From Microbacteriaceae bacterium X2B (GTDB lineage Bacteria > Actinomycetota > Actinomycetes > Actinomycetales > Microbacteriaceae), in contig SCPB01000005.1 in the NCBI GenBank assembly GCA_005502445.1, positions 1-64,000 on the forward strand: 64,000 nt of DNA, given 5' to 3'. The notes beneath the pieces are model-generated. The model was not told the DNA's origin and made no database searches. It saw only the letters and a program-made list of their open reading frames with translations. Positions 43,317-52,088 of this stretch are shown here, piece after piece. Every line of letters begins with the position of its first letter. Position 1 is the first letter of the stretch. Both the position numbers and the translations under genes were made by a program.

Positions 43317-44024
43317 CTAGTTGTCGTCGGTCGGGGGTTCGTAGGTCAGCAACAGGTCTTTCCAGTCGTAGTCCTGCACGAAGAACGGCGCAGTCGTGTA
43401 TGTGCCGTCCATGGTGTCCTTGAGCGATTTCGGCCCAGGGAACCCGATGACCTTCCAGCCGATCTGGTCCTTGTTGCCGCCGTACACTGGGTCGGCGTAG
43501 AAGCCCTGCCGCACGTGCAATGCGAGAGTGTCAAAGAAGCTTTTCCCCGTATCGCTGTTCCCCTGCAGACGCGAGTAGAAGACCTCGTGCTCGTCGAGTC
43601 GAACGTGAGTAGGCTTGGGGCTCCCACTGATGACGACGAGTACGGCATCCTGCGTCTCTTCGTCGGCGCTCACGAAATCCTCGGCGCCGTGGCGGATCGC
43701 CTCGGCGTCGAGTTCGCGAACTCCCGCGCGGTACAGACGCTGGAACTCACTCGTCCGTGCGCGCGCGGCACGGGCCTCCTCGCCCGCCAACTGGAGGAAT
43801 CCACTGCCATCCGCGGTTGCGTAGTGGTAGTTGATTCCCGACAGGTACCGGTCGATGAACACGATCACTCGCGCTTCCCGGGCTCCGGGATCGCGGTCGG
43901 TGGGGATGATGCGGGCCGCAGCGGCCTCGATCGTGTCCCACTCGTGGTCGCTGAAAAACAGCTTCTCGTCGCTGTCAGGATCGATCGTGAGATCGAGCTT
44001 CTCCCATTCGGATTTCGATGCCAT
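43317..44024 (-). CDS. Gluconate 2-dehydrogenase subunit 3-family protein
   Basis: This 235-residue protein is the small partner of a GMC flavoprotein dehydrogenase. The family pattern is seen in FFSDHEWDTIEAAAARIIPTDRDPGAREARVIVFIDRYL in its first half, and VYGGNKDQIGWKVIGFPGP (G-G-N, W, G-F-P-G) in the second. No Tat signal is apparent at the N-terminus, unlike many family members, so the complex may be cytoplasmic. It lies 15 nt behind the large subunit gene. It is needed for folding or activity of the flavoprotein in characterised relatives. Confidence 0.9.
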   Translation of the reverse strand: MASKSEWEKLDLTIDPDSDEKLFFSDHEWDTIEAAAARIIPTDRDPGAREARVIVFIDRYLSGINYHYATADGSGFLQLAGEEARAARARTSEFQRLYRAGVRELDAEAIRHGAEDFVSADEETQDAVLVVISGSPKPTHVRLDEHEVFYSRLQGNSDTGKSFFDTLALHVRQGFYADPVYGGNKDQIGWKVIGFPGPKSLKDTMDGTYTTAPFFVQDYDWKDLLLTYEPPTDDN

Positions 44025-44039
44025 GGTCGTTCCTCTCTC

Positions 44040-45725
44040 TTACTTCGTGGCAGTGATCGGGTCCAGCACGAGACGCTCGCTCCGACCCTTCAGGTAGGTG
44101 TTCGCGATGTAGTCAGCTGCCCGCCAGGAGTGGGCCATAATCGTGAGGGTCGGGTTGACGCCCATCGCGGTGGCGAAGCCGGAGCCGTCCAGCACGAACA
44201 GGTTGTCGACCGAGTGGGCCTGAGCCCACTCGTTGAGCACCGATTTCGACGGGTCGGTGCCCATCCGGACGGTCCCGTGCTGGTGGCACGCGTTGCCGGT
44301 GAACTCGTTGCCTAGGTAGACGGGCATCGTCCGCACAGCGCCCGCGGCTTCGAGGATCTCGACGTTCTTGTCGATCTGCCACTTGCTCATCGCGGTGTCG
44401 TTGGGGTGCGGCTTGTTCGTGATGCGCGCGACCGGCATCCCCCAGCGATCCTTGACCGTCGGGTCGAGGTCAACCCGGTTCGTCTCCTGCGGAAGGTCCT
44501 GCAGGATCATGCCGATCTTCATCGAGTGCAGGAAGTAGTCGCGGTCGGCGTCCTTCGCGGCCTCGCCCCAGACGGGCTTGCCGGGGAGGATAGGGTTGAT
44601 CGGCTGGCCGATCTGAGTCGTGGCGATGATGCCTCCACCGATGTGGCCGCGATCGTAGTCCGTTTCGTAGAAGTGCATCGAGCCACCGCTCTGATAGTTG
44701 CCGGTGAACCCGTTGAGAGCGGGGGACAGCTCGCGGTCGAAGAGCCCGACGGCGAACAGGTACTCGTGGAACGTGGCGTTCTTGCCCACGAGGCCCGAGT
44801 CGTTCGCGAGGCCGTCGGGGAAGCGGGCAGACTTCGACATGAGCATGAGCCGCGACGACTCGATCGCCCCAAGGGCGAGGATGACAACGCGCGCCTCCTG
44901 CTCGAACTCGGAGCCGTCCGGCGCGATGTAGACCACGCCGGTCGCCTTGCCATTGCGGTCGACGACGACCTCCTTGACGAACGAGTCGGCGCGCACCTCG
45001 AAGTTGCCCGTGGCGAGCGCCTCGGGGATGTAAGTGGTCGCGACCGTCGAGCGGGTCTCGGTGGGGTCGCCGTACTGGTTCCAGAAACTCGTGCGGTTCA
45101 CAGCTTTGCGGCCGAGCTTATTGCGCTCGGTGAGGTGACTCATGGGCAGCGGCATCGCGTTAATGCCGAGCTTGCGGCATCCCGCGTAGAACTTCTCACC
45201 GAACTTGGTCGGGCCGAGCGGACCGCTGGGGTAGCGCTTCGACCGGAATCCGGCGCCGACCTCGGCGCCGTCGAGGCCCGAGATCCCGTAGCTCCACTCG
45301 ACCTTCGTCAGGTAGGGCTCGAGGTGCTCGTAGCGGTATGGCCAGTCGGCCAGGCTAGCGCCCTCCACGTCGCCGTGAAGTGAATGCATGATGAAGTCAG
45401 ACGGTCGGGGACGCGGGGTCCACCCAGCCATATGAGTGGTGCCTCCACCGACTGCGGATGGCACGGGCGAGAAGTTGAAGATGCGGCCCTCGGTGGTCTC
45501 GTCGCTGCGCACCGTGCGGGGCATCAGATCGACGTCCGGCCACAGGTAACTGCGATTCTGGAACTTGAGCTCGTCGCCCGAGTAGTGCTCGGGGCCGCGC
45601 AGCCACGGACCCTTGTCGAATCCGACTACCGAGTACCCGGCCTCCGCCAGAACTTTCGCCGCAGGACCTCCTCCGGCTCCCAGCCCGACGATCACTACGT
45701 CCACTGGGTCGTTCCTCTTCACCAT
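44040..45725 (-). CDS. GMC-family oxidoreductase (gluconate 2-dehydrogenase / sugar dehydrogenase large subunit)
   Basis: This 561-residue FAD enzyme has the dinucleotide motif VIVGLGAGGGPAAKVL near 10-25, VGGGTTHMAGW near 103, and the C-terminal GMC signature ACHQHGTVRMGTDP with the catalytic histidine followed by GSGFATAMGVNPTLTIMA. It oxidises a hydroxyl of a sugar, sugar acid, polyol or glycoside. With the subunit-3 protein it resembles both gluconate 2-dehydrogenase and glucoside 3-dehydrogenase systems. No cytochrome subunit gene is present. The ATG at 45725 has AAAGGA 10 nt upstream; an ATG at 45755 is possible. Confidence 0.9.
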   Translation of the reverse strand: MVKRNDPVDVVIVGLGAGGGPAAKVLAEAGYSVVGFDKGPWLRGPEHYSGDELKFQNRSYLWPDVDLMPRTVRSDETTEGRIFNFSPVPSAVGGGTTHMAGWTPRPRPSDFIMHSLHGDVEGASLADWPYRYEHLEPYLTKVEWSYGISGLDGAEVGAGFRSKRYPSGPLGPTKFGEKFYAGCRKLGINAMPLPMSHLTERNKLGRKAVNRTSFWNQYGDPTETRSTVATTYIPEALATGNFEVRADSFVKEVVVDRNGKATGVVYIAPDGSEFEQEARVVILALGAIESSRLMLMSKSARFPDGLANDSGLVGKNATFHEYLFAVGLFDRELSPALNGFTGNYQSGGSMHFYETDYDRGHIGGGIIATTQIGQPINPILPGKPVWGEAAKDADRDYFLHSMKIGMILQDLPQETNRVDLDPTVKDRWGMPVARITNKPHPNDTAMSKWQIDKNVEILEAAGAVRTMPVYLGNEFTGNACHQHGTVRMGTDPSKSVLNEWAQAHSVDNLFVLDGSGFATAMGVNPTLTIMAHSWRAADYIANTYLKGRSERLVLDPITATK

Positions 45726-45772
45726 AAGATTCGAGTCCTTTCTTGAGCGTCTCATCGACGGCGCGGGGTGGG

Positions 45773-45809
45773 CGGGGTTCCCCGTCGCGTCTGAGGGCGG
45801 GGAACCCCG
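45773..45809 (-). terminator. Intercistronic hairpin behind the nine-gene-operon binding-protein gene
   Basis: CGGGGTTCCCC (45773-45783) and GGGGAACCCCG (45799-45809) are a perfect 11-bp inverted repeat with a 15-nt loop, 14 nt after the binding-protein stop. As in the polyol and rhamnose operons it sits directly behind the binding-protein gene. Confidence 0.7.
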
Positions 45810-45823
45810 GTGATGCTGGTGGA

Positions 45824-47005
45824 TTAGTACTTCCCGGGTCCGGCCTGCGACGCGGCGATCTTCGCCTCGGCCCAGTCCACGTTCGTCTGGTCGACGACGA
45901 CGGTGGGGATCCGGATGAACTGCGCAACGGTCATGCCGAGGATCTCGTGCTCGAACAGCGTGTCAATCATCGTGCGGCCCATGTCGACCGAGTTCACGTC
46001 CACAGTGGCGGTAAGCTTGCCCTGGCGGATCGACTCCATGCCGGAGATCAGTCCGTCAGCACCGATCGTGACGATGCCCTCGGTGCCGTCCCAGTGCTTG
46101 AGCCCGGCTAGGTCGATCGCCTGCGAAGCTCCGAGCGCCATGTCCTCGTTCTCGCCGTAGATCGCGGCGATGTCCGGGAACTTGGTGAGCAGGTCCTGCG
46201 CGGCGGTGAGCCCCTTGTCGCGCACGTAACCACCATCGGCGGAACCGACGATCGTCATGCCCGGGTACTCGGAGATCGCTGCCTCGAAGCCCTGCTGGCG
46301 CAGCTTTGTCCAGTCGGAGCCCGACGGGCCGAGGATCTGGATGATCTGGCCCTCGCCCTGGAGCACCCCGGCGAGGTACTGCCCAGCGATGTAACCCGAC
46401 TGCCAGCGGTCGTCGTACCCGATGTTCGAGATCGTGTAGAGGCCCGCGGTAGGGTCATCGGCCTGCGACGGGTTCTCCAGCTCCTCGGTGGAGTTGAACT
46501 GGTAGAAGTCCACGCCCGCCTCGGAACCGGCCTTATAGATCTCCTGCATCGTCGCGTGCGGGGCAGCCGAGCTAACGAACACGGCATCGAAGTCGTTCGA
46601 GATGAAGTTCTCGACAATTCCGACCGCCTCGACACCGGAGTGGGCGTCGTTGAGCGCGCCCTGGCGCGACCACTCCCACTTGATGCCGAAGCACTCCTCG
46701 AGTTCGTACATACGGTTGAACGCGGCCTTCTCGACCTGGGTGTAGAATTCGGAGAGGATCGGTGGGGTGAAGCCGACCTTCAGGGTGCGGCCGGCGACGG
46801 CCTCCGTGATGGCGGCCTGCTGGTCTTCGCTACCGCAACTGGCGGAACCCGAAGCTCCATTGCCGGAGGGGGTTGACCCGCCGCCCACCGTGGAACACGC
46901 GGCCAGTACGAGGAGAAGCGCGGCGGCGCTGGAACCCAGTGCGATCGCGCGGCGCATGGGGCGTGCGCGCGAAGTCACTGGAGGATTACCATTCTCTGGG
47001 GACAT
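45824..47005 (-). CDS. Sugar ABC importer substrate-binding lipoprotein (CUT2/RbsB type)
   Basis: This 393-residue protein is the receptor of a CUT2 importer. It has a lipoprotein signal with lipobox LAAC near residue 38 and the RbsB-like fold (LKVGFTPPILSEFYTQVEKAAF, NDFDAVFVSSAAPHATMQEI, AIYGENEDMALGASQAI in parts). The ATG at 47005 (MSPENG) is 7 nt from AGAGGA; an ATG at 47011 is too close to it. It lies 62 nt after the second permease gene. Order ATPase, permease, permease, binding protein. Substrate unknown; the downstream enzymes point to a sugar, sugar acid or polyol derivative. Confidence 0.9.
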   Translation of the reverse strand: MSPENGNPPVTSRARPMRRAIALGSSAAALLLVLAACSTVGGGSTPSGNGASGSASCGSEDQQAAITEAVAGRTLKVGFTPPILSEFYTQVEKAAFNRMYELEECFGIKWEWSRQGALNDAHSGVEAVGIVENFISNDFDAVFVSSAAPHATMQEIYKAGSEAGVDFYQFNSTEELENPSQADDPTAGLYTISNIGYDDRWQSGYIAGQYLAGVLQGEGQIIQILGPSGSDWTKLRQQGFEAAISEYPGMTIVGSADGGYVRDKGLTAAQDLLTKFPDIAAIYGENEDMALGASQAIDLAGLKHWDGTEGIVTIGADGLISGMESIRQGKLTATVDVNSVDMGRTMIDTLFEHEILGMTVAQFIRIPTVVVDQTNVDWAEAKIAASQAGPGKY

Positions 47006-47067
47006 CTGCATTTCCTCTCGAAGGGCGCCAGCGCAGCAACGCTGGCGCTGGCGGTTTCTTGGTGCAC

Positions 47068-48102
47068 TCAAGCGGCAATGCTTGAGAGTCGTTTGGCTTT
47101 TCTGCGCACGGTCGCGCCGCGAGCCAGTTCGCTCAGGTAGTTGGCGATCACGGCGAGGATGAGGATGACGCCGATCACGATCTTCTGGTAGCTCGAGGGC
47201 ACCCCCGCGAGGTTGATGATGTTGATGGCAAGCGCAAGGGTCAAGGCGCCCAGGACGGCCCCGAGCACCCGGCCGCGACCGCCCATGAGCGACGCGCCGC
47301 CGATGATCGCGGCCGAGATCGCCTGGATCTCGTACCCGGTCCCGAGATCGGCCGGCACATTGTTGTTTCGACCCGCGAGGATGATTCCCGCAATGGCCGC
47401 GCACGTGCCGCTGAGAACGTAGGCCTGGGTCTTGACCCATCGGACCGGAACGCCCGACTGCCGTGCCGCGACCGCATTGCTGCCCGCCGCGAAGAAGTGG
47501 GCACCGAGCCGGGTCCGGGCGAGTACCCAGCCCACGACGAGCGCGAGAACTATGGCGACGAGAATGGGGAAGGTCACTGGTCCGAACAGCGGCTGGAGGC
47601 CGCCGATCATGTAGTACTCACCCGTCATGTAGCCGATGATCGGCACCCCCTGGGTGGCGATGTACAGCAGTCCGCTCGCGAAGCCCATCATGGCGAGAGT
47701 CGCGATGAAGTCGGGCAGCCCAACGCGGGTGATGAACAGCCCGTTGAGCAGGCCGGCCGCGATGCCGACGATGATTGCCGCGATGAAGGCCACAATGAGC
47801 GGCGCGCCCATCTTGATGACGGTCGCCGCGACACCGGCACAGAGAGCCATCACGGCTCCCACCGAGAGGTCGATGCCGCCGGAGATGAGCACCACGGTCA
47901 TCCCGATCGACAGGATCATCACTGTGATGCTCGCGCCCACGAGGTTGTAGATGTTATTGCCGCCGAAGAAGACAGGCAGGGCGAACGCGGCGATGAGGGC
48001 GAAGATCAGCAGCAGCGAGATGACACCGAGCGTCGGGTCGACGAGTAGACGCTCCCAGGCGTTGCGCATCACCTGGCCGACGGATTGTGGCTTACTTGCC
48101 AT
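47068..48102 (-). CDS. Sugar ABC permease (CUT2/RbsC type)
   Basis: This 344-residue permease has about ten hydrophobic spans and the RbsC signatures VVLISGGIDLSVGAVMAL and GASLMGGRGRVLGAVLGAL. It is the second of two different permeases, so the channel is probably a heterodimer. The ATG at 48102 overlaps the previous gene by 11 nt, and GGGAG is a suitable ribosome binding site. It is less GC-rich than the xylA-xylB block but similar to its operon. Confidence 0.9.
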   Translation of the reverse strand: MASKPQSVGQVMRNAWERLLVDPTLGVISLLLIFALIAAFALPVFFGGNNIYNLVGASITVMILSIGMTVVLISGGIDLSVGAVMALCAGVAATVIKMGAPLIVAFIAAIIVGIAAGLLNGLFITRVGLPDFIATLAMMGFASGLLYIATQGVPIIGYMTGEYYMIGGLQPLFGPVTFPILVAIVLALVVGWVLARTRLGAHFFAAGSNAVAARQSGVPVRWVKTQAYVLSGTCAAIAGIILAGRNNNVPADLGTGYEIQAISAAIIGGASLMGGRGRVLGAVLGALTLALAINIINLAGVPSSYQKIVIGVILILAVIANYLSELARGATVRRKAKRLSSIAA

Positions 48103-49171
48103 CGTTCTTGCTCCCCTCGGGTGCGGCAAAAGCATCGACGTGTTCGACGGGTGGGGTTTCGTGGACGGTTCGATCGCGAGCGGTCGTGAACTCGGCCGTT
48201 CTATGGAGGGCGTCCTGCAGGACGACTCGGCGCACCTGTCGCTCGAACACGACGCCGAAGACAATGGCGACAGCAGTCACGATGCTGAAATAGACGGGGT
48301 CGACGTTGTTGAGACGCAGGCCCTGCTGTAGCGTCGCGAGAAACAGCCCACCGACGAGCGCCGCCCAGACGCTTCCGCCACCGCCCGCGAGCGTGATGCC
48401 GCCGACAACGGCACCCGCGATGGCGATGAACTCGTATCCGATTCCGAGGAAAGCCTGCACGGCCCCGAGCCGGGAGGAGAGCAGCACACCGGCGATGCCG
48501 GCCAGCAGGCCGGATGCGGCGAATGTGAAGAGCCGCAGGTGCGGAACGCTGACACCCGCGACGTTCGAGGCGGGTGCCGAGATGCCCGTCGCGTACAGTC
48601 GCCGTCCGATGATCGTCTTCGCGAGCAGCAGCTGGGCGATCACGAAGATAGCGCCGGCGATGAAAAACGATGCCGGGATGCCGAACACAGTGCCCTTCGT
48701 CAGCTCAGCGAACCCGGGCACGGTGACGCCCTGGAGTGGCTGCACCTGGGACAGCACGACCAGAAGGCCCGCGGCGATGTTGAGTGTCGCGAGCGTCACG
48801 ATGAAGTCGTTGATGCCGAGGTAGGCGACGAGGAACCCGTTCACGAGCCCGAAGAGCAGGCCCGTACCGCACCCGACGGCAATACCGACAGCGAGGGGTG
48901 CACCGTTCACGAGCGCGAACATCGTGGTGCCCGCGCTCAGGCCGGCCACCGTGCCGACGGAGAGGTCGATGCCGCCGCCGATGATCACGATGGCGACACC
49001 GAGTGTGAGCAGGATGATCGGAATACCGTTCGTCAGGTAGTTGCCGAGGGTCCTCCCATCGATGAACACGGGGTTGAGCACTTGGAAGACGATGACCGTG
49101 AGGATGAGCACGACGGTCATGGGTATGCCCGGGATCGACATAATCCGGGCGATGGGGGAGGAGGATCTCAT
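48092..49171 (-). CDS. Sugar ABC permease (CUT2/RbsC type)
   Basis: This 359-residue permease has about ten spans and the signatures AIVIIGGGIDLSVGTVAGL and GGITLAGGGGSVWAALVGG. After the last span it carries a ~50-residue cytoplasmic tail (VFERQVRRVVLQDALHRT ... GSKNDGK) longer than in RbsC. Its start overlaps the ATPase stop by 4 nt and its end overlaps the next permease by 11 nt, so three transporter genes are translated in a chain. Confidence 0.9.
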   Translation of the reverse strand: MRSSSPIARIMSIPGIPMTVVLILTVIVFQVLNPVFIDGRTLGNYLTNGIPIILLTLGVAIVIIGGGIDLSVGTVAGLSAGTTMFALVNGAPLAVGIAVGCGTGLLFGLVNGFLVAYLGINDFIVTLATLNIAAGLLVVLSQVQPLQGVTVPGFAELTKGTVFGIPASFFIAGAIFVIAQLLLAKTIIGRRLYATGISAPASNVAGVSVPHLRLFTFAASGLLAGIAGVLLSSRLGAVQAFLGIGYEFIAIAGAVVGGITLAGGGGSVWAALVGGLFLATLQQGLRLNNVDPVYFSIVTAVAIVFGVVFERQVRRVVLQDALHRTAEFTTARDRTVHETPPVEHVDAFAAPEGSKNDGK

Positions 49172-50760
49172 GAGTTCTGACCTGCCGCGCTCAGGGTGAG
49201 GACTTCCGACTTGATGCGGGCGAAGTGGCCCTCCTCAATCGCTGCCGGAATGCCCGTGATCTCGCCGACGACTTGTCCCTTCTTCATCACGAGCACGCGA
49301 TGGCTTAATTCGAGCAGTTCCTCGATCTCCGAGGCGATGAGGATCGCCGCGCCGCCCTTCGCCGCGTAGTCGCGCACGAGGGCGTGCACCTCTACCTTCG
49401 CGGACACGTCGATGCCCTGCGTGGGCTCATCGAAGATCAGCAGCTTGGGAGAGGTGTTGAAGCACCGGGCGACGATTGCCTTCTGCTGATTGCCGCCACT
49501 CAGGTTGCCGATGCGGGCATCGACGTCGGGGGTCTTGATCCCGAGCTGGCGGCGGTAGTCTTCGGCGAGAGCGCGCTCTTTGCGGCGGCTCATCCAGAAT
49601 CCCGCGGACGCGACGGTGGACAGGCTCGAGATCGAGATGTTTTGTGCGGTCGACAGGTCGGCGAGGATACCCAGTTGTTTACGGTCCTCGGGGAGCATGG
49701 CGAGTCCGGCGCGGTACGCGGCGGACGAGTTGCGCAGCGAGAGGCGGCGACCCTCGAGTTCGACGGTGCCGGCCGTGCGGGCGTCTAGTCCCATGAGCAG
49801 GCGCACCACCTCGGTGCGGCCGGCGCCTGCGAGTCCGGCGAGCCCGACGATTTCGCCCTCGTGTACGTCGAGCGAGATGTCTCGAACGACCGAACCGCGG
49901 GACAGGTTCTTAGCCGAGAGCACGACTCGCCGACCGGTGCTCGGCTCGAGGTGCGTGATTTTGCGGATGTCGCCGCCGCCGAACTCCTCTTGCGCGGCAC
50001 CGAACATCAGGCCGATGAGTTCGCCGACCGAGGTCGAGGCGATGTCCACCGTGCCGACCGTCCGGCCGTCCTTGAATACCGTGGCCTTGTCGGCGAGCCC
50101 GAACAGCTCCTCGAGGTGGTGGGTGACCCAGATGAGGGAAACGCCGCGATCACGCATTGAACGCATGTGGCCGAACAGCACCTGGCGCTCCGCGTCCTCA
50201 AGGCCGGAGGTGGGTTCGTCAAGAATTAGCACCTTGGTGTCGAAGGCGAGGGCCTTGATGATCTCGATCGAACGCTTCTTGAGCGCGCCGAACTCTGAGA
50301 CCGGCTGACGCAGTTCGCTCGCGGTCACGCCGAAGCCGGCGGCGAGGTCGCGCACCTCGGACTCCATGCGGCGGCGGTCGGAGGCGAGGGGCAGGCCGAG
50401 CGTCTTCCGCTTTAGTTCGCGTCCGAGGTAGATGTTGTCGAGCACCGAGAGCGCGGGCACGAGCGACAACTCTTGGTAGATCGTCGAGATGCCTGCGGAC
50501 ATCGCCGCGAGAGGCCCAGACGCCGACATCACTTCTCCGGCGAGTACGATCTCCCCGCTGTCGGGCTTGGTCAACCCCGAGATGATGCTGATGAGAGTGG
50601 ACTTGCCGGCACCGTTTCCCCCGAGCAAGGCGTGGATCTCGCCGGCTTCTACGGAGAGACTCGCGTGGTCCAGAGCCGTGACGCCCTCGTAGTGTTTGGT
50701 GACTCCACGTGCCTGCAGAGCAACGGAGGTTGTGGAGATCGATTTCGACAGATCCGCCAT
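49168..50760 (-). CDS. Sugar ABC importer ATP-binding protein (CUT2/RbsA type, two ATPase domains)
   Basis: This 530-residue protein has two fused ATPase domains, as in RbsA. Domain 1 shows Walker A GGNGAGKST and Walker B VLILDEPTSGL; its signature loop is unusual (VSEFGALKKRS rather than LSxGQQQ). Domain 2 has the degenerate Walker A GLAGAGRTE, signature LSGGNQQKA and Walker B LLIFDEPTQGIDV. This asymmetry is normal for CUT2. The ATG at 50760 follows AAAGGAG. It is the first gene of the nine-gene operon, so its upstream region holds the operon promoter. Confidence 0.92.
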   Translation of the reverse strand: MADLSKSISTTSVALQARGVTKHYEGVTALDHASLSVEAGEIHALLGGNGAGKSTLISIISGLTKPDSGEIVLAGEVMSASGPLAAMSAGISTIYQELSLVPALSVLDNIYLGRELKRKTLGLPLASDRRRMESEVRDLAAGFGVTASELRQPVSEFGALKKRSIEIIKALAFDTKVLILDEPTSGLEDAERQVLFGHMRSMRDRGVSLIWVTHHLEELFGLADKATVFKDGRTVGTVDIASTSVGELIGLMFGAAQEEFGGGDIRKITHLEPSTGRRVVLSAKNLSRGSVVRDISLDVHEGEIVGLAGLAGAGRTEVVRLLMGLDARTAGTVELEGRRLSLRNSSAAYRAGLAMLPEDRKQLGILADLSTAQNISISSLSTVASAGFWMSRRKERALAEDYRRQLGIKTPDVDARIGNLSGGNQQKAIVARCFNTSPKLLIFDEPTQGIDVSAKVEVHALVRDYAAKGGAAILIASEIEELLELSHRVLVMKKGQVVGEITGIPAAIEEGHFARIKSEVLTLSAAGQNS

Positions 50761-51117
50761 GTCGTGACTCCTTTGTCTCGGGCGTGTCGTACGGCCCCCG
50801 CCAGCGCAAGTCCGATGAGGTCTAGGCACAATTAATCCACACTGCAACTGAAATAGCAAGTTCTTTGTCTCGAAAGTGCCGTGGGATGGAATGGCACCGC
50901 GGCATGGCGGTGAGACCCGCTTCTGTTTCAAACGGAACATTCGTTCGATACTGGCGAGTACCTATACGTTTTCGGCGATCCAAGCCCAGTTTCGAGCGGC
51001 GATCACCTGATCGCGCGGATGACAGTCCCGGTTACTGAGGTTTACGCATATTACCAAATAATATTTCTTGACTACAACTAATTGTCACTTGCTCCCCCGA
51101 GTGGTGACAATCTCGCC
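50761..51117. other. Promoter region of the nine-gene operon plus AT-rich relic promoter
   Basis: This 357-nt stretch separates the minus-strand operon from the decayed GntR gene. Features seen: ATAGCAAG at 50853-50860, also present in front of the ROK gene; a CACCGC/GCGGTG repeat at 50895-50912; and an AT-rich patch with the perfect repeat ATATTA-CCAAA-TAATAT at 51048-51064 that probably belonged to the promoter of the former GntR gene. I could not place -35/-10 boxes with confidence. Confidence 0.5.
51081..51111. promoter_or_regulatory. Relic GntR operator
   Basis: ATTGTCAC (51081-51088) and GTGACAAT (51104-51111) are a perfect 8-bp inverted repeat just upstream of the decayed GntR gene. 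TGACAAT is also present in the operator before the intact paralogue (29226-29232). Confidence 0.5.
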
Positions 51118-51627
51118 GTGACACGCACGCCCGATGCGGTGCACGAGCCGCAACGAGAGAGCATCCGGGCCCAGCTCGAGCGCCCGGATCGGCCATCACC
51201 GAGCAGGCCATCGCCCACCGCTTCGGCGTCGCAGGCGCGACCGCCAAGGTCGCGCTCGAGCGGCTCGTGGCCGACGGGCTGCTGCGGCGCACGGCGCACA
51301 AGAACGCGCGCGTTCCCGAGCTGACGCGCGACGCCATTGTCAACCTCTACGCGAACCCCCGCCATCATCGAAGAGGCCGCGTTACGCACGCTCGCCGCCG
51401 ATGGCGTCGTGCCGATCGCGGCCATCGCGGCGTGGCGGATGCTCGTCGACGACTCCGCGGACGCTTCGACCTCAGATGCCACAGCGCCGTTGGCCCGCGC
51501 CGACATCGTCTTCCACCGCGCCGTCGTCGAGGCGCAGCGCTCGCCCCGGCTCGCGCGCCTGCACGCGCTGCTCATGGGTGAGATCGAGCTGTGCACCGGG
51601 CAGGTGCTCGCTCGACGACGTGATCGC
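51118..51627 (+). pseudogene. Decayed GntR/FCD regulator, paralogue of the gene at 29294
   Basis: Three frames together reproduce the intact GntR protein at 29294: first VTRTPDAVHEPQRESIRAQ, then after a shift near 51185 ITEQAIAHRFGVAGATAK and VALERLVADGLLRRTAHK, then after a shift near 51357 IIEEAALRTLAADG and ARADIVFHRAVVEAQRSP with GEIELCTGQVLA. A further small deletion leads to LDDVIA, where the homology stops abruptly at about 51627 and a reversed xylB fragment begins. With at least three frame breaks and a lost C-terminus it cannot make a working regulator. Confidence 0.85.
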
Positions 51628-51628
51628 G

Positions 51629-51820
51629 CCCGTAGCCGCGCAGCCGCCACGTGAGCCACTCGTGCGGCCAGCACACGGCGGCGATCCGCGCGGCGTTCTC
51701 GGACTCGTGGTCGCGCAGCCAGCGCAGCTCCGTCACCGTGAACGAGGCGACGCGCACAAGGCCCGTGCGGCGTGCGGACTCGGCCGTGCCGGGCTCGACG
51801 AGGAGGGCCGCGGCCGCCGG
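51629..51820 (-). pseudogene. Fragment of a xylulokinase gene
   Basis: The minus strand encodes about 64 codons that match xylB in this window: [20 protein letters not shown] and [21 protein letters not shown] against [20 protein letters not shown] and [21 protein letters not shown] of the intact gene. Both ends are cut and there is no start. It is inserted head-on against the decayed GntR gene. The divergence from the intact xylB suggests a second, older xylulokinase rather than a very recent copy. Confidence 0.85.
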
Positions 51821-51916
51821 CGCTCGTGATCAATGTCTCGCAGCCGCTGGTCGGCCGCGAGCGGCGCTCCGTCGGCCCCGCGGAGACGCCGATCTCGAAG
51901 CGCTCGGCGCCGCTCG

Positions 51917-52078
51917 TCACTGCTCGATCGCCCCCTCGCCGAGCTCGTCGTCGAGGAAGGCGCGGACATCGTCGATCTCGGCGGCCGAGATCGCGTGCCC
52001 GAGCCCGCTGTAGATCCTCTCGTCCAGGGTGGCGTGCGCCGTGAGGAACGGGCCGGTGCGGGCGACCGCCGCCTCGCA
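51917..52078 (-). pseudogene. C-terminal fragment of an esterase/phospholipase-like hydrolase
   Basis: About 50 codons ending in RIYSGLGHAISAAEIDDVRA then FLDDELGEGAIEQ and a TGA resemble the C-terminus of phospholipase/carboxylesterase-type alpha/beta hydrolases, with the catalytic histidine in GLGHAIS. The nucleophile part is absent. Its stop overlaps a GTG (GTGA at 51917-51920) that begins an unassigned ~30-codon remnant running into the xylB fragment, so it looks like a former operon cut on both sides. Confidence 0.6.
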
Positions 52079-52088
52079 CGACCATCCG

